The notes under the pieces were generated by a model, which worked only from the letters and a program-made list of their open reading frames with translations, searched no databases and was not told the origin of the DNA. The position numbers were made by a program, and so were the translations under genes. Positions 59,502 through 64,000 of a stretch of 64,000 nucleotides of DNA are shown here, one piece after another. This stretch comes from Haloferax namakaokahaiae (lineage in GTDB: Archaea > Halobacteriota > Halobacteria > Halobacteriales > Haloferacaceae): NCBI RefSeq assembly GCF_042663225.1, contig NZ_JBHTAA010000005.1, positions 1,612,001 to 1,676,000 on the forward strand. The letters are read 5' to 3'. The stretch's first letter is position 1, and each line of letters begins with the position of its first letter.

Positions 59502-61016
59502 ATGATACGTCGCATCCTCAATCGTCTCCGTTCACTGACGGGTCGTGGAATCCCGCTCACCGATGGTGGGGCCGTGGCCATGGCAGACGCACCCGACCTC
59601 AACGTCGAGGACGAAGTGTTACTCGACGGCGTCGGCCTGCCGGCACTCGTCCTCGACACGCAGGGGCGAATCGCCGCGTGGAACCAGGGTATCGAGTCGC
59701 TCACGGGGACCGACGCAGCAGTCGCACTGGGCCGTACGGACCTCAGCGAGGTATTCTACGGCGATAACGCACACGACGTGCTCTCGGGAATCGTATTGGA
59801 GAACCCGCAAGACGCAGACCAGCACGGCGACGTCGAACTCGACGATGCGGCCCGCACGCTGTATGCCGCCAACGAGACGTACACCGACGCCCGCGGCGAA
59901 TCGCGTCACCTCCGCCACACGGCGATGCCGCTGTACGAAGGCGAGGAACTCGTCGGCGTCCTCCAGACCGTCCGCGACCGAACCGAAGAGGTCGAACGCA
60001 ACCGCGAGGTGGACCTGTTCGTCAACGAAGTCCAGACAACGCTCACGGAGTTGACCCGCGGCAACCTCGACTCGAAAGTCATGCTCGACGAGGGCGACCT
60101 GACCGACCAGAAACTCCTCATCGTCGTCGATTCGGTCAACGAGATGTCCCGCAAACTCGCCGACCTCGCGTCGAACGTCGAAGACGAGACGCAGACGGCG
60201 ACGCAGGCGGTCACCCGCGCGGCCAACGCCGCCGACGCGATTGCGGAGAACGTCGAAGCACAGCGTGACCTCCTCGACGAGGGTGCGACCCAGATGCAAC
60301 AGTTCAGCGCGACGATGGAGGAAGTCGCGGCCACCGCCGACGAAGTCGATGGCGCTGCCGGCGAGGCACGCGATGCGACCGCCAACGGGCGCGAAGCGAA
60401 CACCGAAGCGCGCGAGGCTACGGCGGCAGTCGTCAAGATGGGCGACGAACTCGTGGACCGCGTGACCGACCTCGGCCAGCGGATGGACGACATCGAAGAC
60501 GTGGTCGAAGTCATCTCCGACGTTGCAGAACAGACCAATCTGCTCGCGCTCAACGCGAACATCGAGGCCGCTCGCGCGGGCCAAGACGGCGACGGATTCG
60601 CCGTCGTCGCAGAGGAAGTCAAGTCGCTCGCCGACGAGACGCGCCAGCACACCGAAGACATCACCGAGCAAATCGAGACGATTCAGGCACGCACGGACGA
60701 CGCTGTCAACGCGGCGACCGAGTCGAACGACCGTATCGAACACGCCGACGAGCGCATCACCGAGATGCTCGAAGCGTTCGAGGAAATTGCCACCTCCATC
60801 GACACCGCCGCCGACGGGGTCGCGGAAGTCTCCCGCGCCACCGACGAGCAGGCCGAGGCCGTCGAGGAACTCACCGCGACCATCGAAGACGTGCACGACC
60901 ACACCGCAGAGACCGAGAGTTCGGTCGAACGCATCGTCACCGCCAGCGACGAGAGTACCCAAGCACTGTCGTCGCTCGCCCGCGAAGTCGAAGAACTCAC
61001 CGGCAACCACTCGTAA
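59502..61016 (+). CDS. Cytoplasmic methyl-accepting transducer with a PAS-like domain
   Basis: Protein of 504 aa from ATG 59502. No membrane segment. A PAS-like sensor (about 45-165: LPALVLDTQGRIAAWNQGIESLTG and RHTAMPLYEGEELVGVLQTVRDRTEEVE) is followed by a coiled-coil and the MCP signalling hairpin with tip VAEQTNLLALNANIEAARAGQDGDGFAVVAEEVKSLADETRQH, which contacts CheW/CheA. Haloferax locus numbering from memory places an Htr-type transducer (Htr15) here. Ligand or stimulus unknown. Confidence 0.88.
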   Translation: MIRRILNRLRSLTGRGIPLTDGGAVAMADAPDLNVEDEVLLDGVGLPALVLDTQGRIAAWNQGIESLTGTDAAVALGRTDLSEVFYGDNAHDVLSGIVLENPQDADQHGDVELDDAARTLYAANETYTDARGESRHLRHTAMPLYEGEELVGVLQTVRDRTEEVERNREVDLFVNEVQTTLTELTRGNLDSKVMLDEGDLTDQKLLIVVDSVNEMSRKLADLASNVEDETQTATQAVTRAANAADAIAENVEAQRDLLDEGATQMQQFSATMEEVAATADEVDGAAGEARDATANGREANTEAREATAAVVKMGDELVDRVTDLGQRMDDIEDVVEVISDVAEQTNLLALNANIEAARAGQDGDGFAVVAEEVKSLADETRQHTEDITEQIETIQARTDDAVNAATESNDRIEHADERITEMLEAFEEIATSIDTAADGVAEVSRATDEQAEAVEELTATIEDVHDHTAETESSVERIVTASDESTQALSSLAREVEELTGNHS

Positions 61017-61032
61017 TCCCTCCATCTCGCGG

Positions 61033-61115
61033 TTCTGCTGTTCTCTCTCCGCTCTTCTGCTGTTCTCTCTCCCACTTCTGCCGTTCTCTCTCCCACTTCT
61101 GCCGTTCTCTTTTCC
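61033..61115 (+). repeat. 21-22-bp pyrimidine-rich tandem repeat, about 3.8 copies
   Basis: Units TTCTGCYGTTCTCTCTCC-CAC start at 61033, 61055, 61076 and 61097. They lie between the transducer and the next gene. One strand is almost all pyrimidine, so the repeat could form unusual DNA structure or stop transcription. Confidence 0.75.
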
Positions 61116-61177
61116 CTCCTCACGGCGCGGTTGTGTGATGCGGCACGCGTAAGGGAGTCGCCACCGAATCGGGGGCC

Positions 61178-61444
61178 ATGGACGACACTGTTCGCTGTTG
61201 GTTGGTCGAACGCTCCATCGACGACCGCGACCTCATCGTACTCGTGTATGCGACCACCGACGGCGAGTACGCACTCCAGAAAGAACTCGCCGCCGCCGTG
61301 ATGCACCAGCGTCGCATGTCCACGACGGCCGCCATCGACGTCTCGAAAGACGACCTCTCGCCCGTCTCCGAGGACCTCCAAGAACAGTACGCCAGCGAAG
61401 CGACCAAGATGGCCGAGACACACGACCCCGACGAAGAAATCTGA
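61178..61444 (+). CDS. Small haloarchaeal protein of unknown function
   Basis: Protein of 88 aa, MDDTVRCWLVERSIDDRDLIVLVYATTDGEYALQKELAAAVMHQRRMS..., alpha-beta pattern with an acidic helix at the end (EQYASEATKMAETHDPDEEI). Conserved-looking haloarchaeal small protein; I cannot assign function. ATG at 61178 directly follows the GGGGCC stretch. The next gene starts 116 bp away in the same direction. Confidence 0.72.
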   Translation: MDDTVRCWLVERSIDDRDLIVLVYATTDGEYALQKELAAAVMHQRRMSTTAAIDVSKDDLSPVSEDLQEQYASEATKMAETHDPDEEI

Positions 61445-61560
61445 ACTTCGCCGAATACTCGCGTCTCGGAGGCCGAGACGCTCGGTCGCGGAACCTGTTT
61501 GTTATCGTGGCTGATTTTCGCACCTAAAACCCTTTATGACAGGGCGACACACCCACGGCC

Positions 61561-62526
61561 ATGGCCGCCATCGAACTGGACGGTGTGACGAAACGGTTCG
61601 AAGAGCACGAGGGGTTGGTAGACACCCTCCGCCGCTCTCCGTCCGACGTCGTGACTGCCGTCGATAGCCTCTCTTTCACCGTCGAGGACGGTGAAGTGTT
61701 TGGCTTCCTTGGTCCCAACGGTGCCGGAAAATCCACGACCATCAACATGCTGCTCGACTTCGTGCGCCCGACCAGCGGGTCCGTTCGCGTCCTCGGGTTC
61801 GACGCCCAAAGCGAGAGCGTCGAGGTCCGCAAGCGGACGGGCGTCCTCCCGGAGGGCTACGACGTGTACGACCGACTCACCGGGCGCGAACACCTCGAAT
61901 TCGCCATCGAGTCGAAGGAGGCGGACGACGACCCCGACGAGATTCTCGGACGCGTCGGTCTCTCGCAGGAGGACGCCGACCGCCGCGCCGGTGGCTACTC
62001 GAAGGGGATGGCCCAGCGCCTCGCCCTCGGCATGGCGCTCGTCGGCAACCCCGACCTGCTCATCCTCGACGAGCCTTCCTCGGGACTCGACCCCGCGGGA
62101 GCGAAAGAGATGCGCGATATCGTCCGCGAAGAGGCAGCACGCGGTGCGACGGTGTTCTTCTCCAGCCACGTGCTCGGACAGGTCGAAGCCGTGTGTGACC
62201 GCGTCGGAATCCTCCGAAACGGCGCGCTCATCGCCGAAGACACCATCGACGGGCTCCGCGAACAGATGCAGGGCGAAGCGGTCCTGCGAATCGACGTCGT
62301 GGGCGACGTCGAACTCGGCGTGGTCGAAGCGGTCGAGGGCGTCTCCTCGGCGACGGCCGATGGCGACACGCTCGTCGTCTCCTGTACCGACGACGCGAAG
62401 ACGCGCGTCATCACCGCAATCGAGGAGTCCGGTGCGACCGTCTCCGACTTCGAGACCGACGCCGCCTCGCTGGAGGACATCTTCCTCGCCTACACCGAGG
62501 CCGAACCCACGGAGGTGACCGCATGA
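61561..62526 (+). CDS. ABC-2 type transporter ATP-binding protein
   Basis: Protein of 321 aa. Walker A GPNGAGKSTTINM, Q-loop region near VLPEGYDVYDRL, signature GYSKGMAQRLALGMALVG, Walker B LLILDEPSSGLDP, H-loop VFFSSHVLGQVE. C-terminal tail about 225-321 is the DUF4162-like part of ABC-2 exporters. Overlaps the permease by 4 bp. Substrate unknown; such exporters carry drugs, lipids or natural products. Confidence 0.9.
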   Translation: MAAIELDGVTKRFEEHEGLVDTLRRSPSDVVTAVDSLSFTVEDGEVFGFLGPNGAGKSTTINMLLDFVRPTSGSVRVLGFDAQSESVEVRKRTGVLPEGYDVYDRLTGREHLEFAIESKEADDDPDEILGRVGLSQEDADRRAGGYSKGMAQRLALGMALVGNPDLLILDEPSSGLDPAGAKEMRDIVREEAARGATVFFSSHVLGQVEAVCDRVGILRNGALIAEDTIDGLREQMQGEAVLRIDVVGDVELGVVEAVEGVSSATADGDTLVVSCTDDAKTRVITAIEESGATVSDFETDAASLEDIFLAYTEAEPTEVTA

Positions 62527-63446
62527 CGCTCGAATCGGTCGCCCGCAAGGACTTCCGCGATGCGATTCGCTCGCGGTGGCTCGCCGGACTGACGGTCTTT
62601 TTCGCCCTCCTCATCGGCGGTTCGACCGCGCTGTTCTTCGGCGTGCTGCTCAAGGGTGCGGGCGCGAACTCCGAGTCCCTCTTCGGGCTGACCTCGACGC
62701 TTCAGGGGCTGTTTAGCTTCTCCTATGCCGGGATGCTCGGGTTCGTCCTCGCGCTCATCGCGCTCGTGACGGCCCACGGCGCGCTCATCGACGAGCGCGA
62801 ATCGGGGACGCTGAAGCTCCTGTTGTCGCTGCCGAACTCCCGCCGCGACGTGGTCTTCGGCAAGTTCCTCGGCCGGACGCTCGTCGTCTCGATTTCGGTG
62901 CTCGTCGGATTCATCGTCGCGTTCTTCGCAATGGCCGCGACGGGGACGCAGATTCTGTTCACCTCCTACCTCGGACAGGTCGCACTCTCCGGTCTCCTCA
63001 CCGCGTCGTTCGTCTCTATCGGCATCTGGCTCTCGGCGACCTCGGAGTCCCAGCGACAGGCCCTCTTCGGCACGATTGGCATCTACTTCATCTTCTCCGT
63101 GCTCTGGGCGTCGGTCGCAACGGGCGTTCCGCGCCTCCTCAACTGGGTGATTACGGAACTCGGTATGGAGTCGCTCAGCGCGCCGCAAATCGTCCAGATG
63201 CGGCTGTTCATCAAGTATCTGAACCCGCTTCGCGCCTACGAGACGCTCATCGCCGAACTCTACGGCTCTGCGGAGGCGGCGCGCCTGTTCAAAGCCAGCC
63301 TCGGCGAGCAACTGGTCCTCCAGCCAATCTTCTCGGAGTCGCTCCCGTTCTACTTCAGCGGCGGATTCATCCTCGCTATCCTCCTCGCGTGGATTATCGT
63401 CCCGCCGCTCCTCGGCTACCGCTCCTTCGAGAAAAGCGACCTCTGA
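62523..63446 (+). CDS. ABC-2 type transporter permease
   Basis: Protein of 307 aa with an N-terminal cytoplasmic helix (MTLESVARKDFRDAIRSRW) and about six hydrophobic segments. The pattern ALIDERESGTLKLLLSLPNSRRDVVFGKFLGRTLVV is the ABC-2 motif that follows the first membrane pair; C-terminal half contains FSGGFILAILLAWIIVPPLLGYRSFEKSDL. Translationally coupled to the ATPase gene. Together they make a complete exporter with homodimer or heterodimer form. Confidence 0.88.
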   Translation: MTLESVARKDFRDAIRSRWLAGLTVFFALLIGGSTALFFGVLLKGAGANSESLFGLTSTLQGLFSFSYAGMLGFVLALIALVTAHGALIDERESGTLKLLLSLPNSRRDVVFGKFLGRTLVVSISVLVGFIVAFFAMAATGTQILFTSYLGQVALSGLLTASFVSIGIWLSATSESQRQALFGTIGIYFIFSVLWASVATGVPRLLNWVITELGMESLSAPQIVQMRLFIKYLNPLRAYETLIAELYGSAEAARLFKASLGEQLVLQPIFSESLPFYFSGGFILAILLAWIIVPPLLGYRSFEKSDL

Positions 63447-63496
63447 GGTCGCCTCCGACTGTTTTCACCGACGTTCGCGCCGTCTCGGCCTCCGAC

Positions 63497-64000
63497 TCAC
63501 GCCGGCGGGTAGTCGATACCGCGCTCGGCCAACAACTCCGCGAACGCCGATTCGTCTCGCACCGGAACGTCGCGCTCGTCGGCGTCGTCGCGCTTCGATT
63601 GCCCCGGATTCTCGCCGACGACGAGGTAGTCGGTGTTGCCCGAGACCGACCCCGTGACGGACCCGCCGTGGCGCTCGACGAGTTCCGTGACGTCGCTTCG
63701 GGGGACCGAGAGCGTCCCCGTGACGACGAAGGTGAGTCCGTCGAGTTCGTCGCCGCCGGATTCGACGGGTTCGGGTTCGACGCCTCGGTCCAAGAGCGCG
63801 CGAACGACGGCGCGGTTGTCCTCGTTCTCGAAGAAGTCGCGGATGTGGTGGGCGACGGTCTCGCCCACGTCGTCTACTGTCTGCAATTGGGCTTCGAACG
63901 CGTCGAACTCGGCTTCGTCTGTGTCCGAACCGAGCGGGAAGGCGTCTATCGACCCGAACTCCCGAGCCAACCCGCGGGCGGTCGCCTCGCCGACTTCGGG
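63497..64000 (-). CDS. ligA: NAD-dependent DNA ligase, C-terminal part
   Basis: The frame is open to the window edge, so only the 3' end of the gene is seen. HhH region VGEATARGLAREFGS, then QTVDDVGETVAHHIRDFFENEDN, and the C-terminal BRCT domain LTFVVTGTLSVPRSDVTELVERHGGSVTGSVSGNTDYLVVGENPGQSK. These are the LigA end domains. NAD-type ligase in an archaeon is a known haloarchaeal trait (LigN), thought to come from bacteria. The adenylation domain lies outside the window. The stop TGA-side end is at 63497. Confidence 0.9.
   Translation of the reverse strand, partial: PEVGEATARGLAREFGSIDAFPLGSDTDEAEFDAFEAQLQTVDDVGETVAHHIRDFFENEDNRAVVRALLDRGVEPEPVESGGDELDGLTFVVTGTLSVPRSDVTELVERHGGSVTGSVSGNTDYLVVGENPGQSKRDDADERDVPVRDESAFAELLAERGIDYPPA

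Overview
The window is haloarchaeal chromosome, almost certainly Haloferax or a very close relative. The base composition is GC-rich, the proteins are strongly acidic, and many genes are leaderless with a TATA-like box about 25 nt upstream of the start codon. The gene order matches my recollection of the Haloferax volcanii main chromosome on both sides of oriC1, from the arg cluster down to orc1 and then on to hef, mdh, uvrC and the NAD-dependent ligase. That match is from memory and was not searched.

Layout. 1-4425: arginine operon (argC partial, argB, argD, argE, argF; LysW-carrier type). 4430-5580: AT-richer insert with a VapBC-like pair and a possible tiny membrane protein. 5584-11893: SnoaL-like protein, XPD/DinG helicase, P450, 2H phosphoesterase, SPFH protein. 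11945-15450: ribonucleotide reductase operon whose R2 subunit has class Ic residues. 15747-22138: UspA, sulfite-exporter family, Nudix, UvrB and small haloarchaeal proteins. 22275-23702: short-chain fatty-acid transporter. 23703-25599: AT-rich accessory insert with a CARF-like/HFX_2341-type regulator divergent from a small GIY-YIG protein and a small membrane protein, with an inverted-repeat operator between them; this is the best candidate for an undescribed system. 25600-32706: divergent rhodaneses, AI-2E-type permease, and a thiamine-type ABC transporter operon. 32751-38994: methyltransferase, membrane protein, degenerate KaiC-like protein, ferredoxin, Hel308 and KEOPS Cgi121. 39120-46513: tRNA-Gln(CUG), PurO, phosphoesterase, tryptophanase, aspartate kinase, GNAT, PolD small subunit, signal peptidase. 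46540-51932: Orc1/Cdc6, the replication origin and oapABC. 52195-64000: Hef, small proteins, Mdh, UvrC, a cytoplasmic transducer, an ABC exporter and the 3' end of ligA.

The origin (about 48145-49310) has an ORB at the orc1 start, two more in the same orientation, an AT-rich candidate unwinding element (49034-49115) and an inverted ORB on its far side. ORB-like sequences also occur well away from the origin (20.5, 35.7, 39.0, 52.1 kb, and inside hef at 54.0 kb). Replication and repair genes (orc1, polD1, hef, hel308, uvrB, uvrC, ligA, nrdAB, dinG-like) are dense here, so origin proximity would raise their copy number during active replication. The work is by eye only: boundaries come from reading frames, and family names come from motif recognition.
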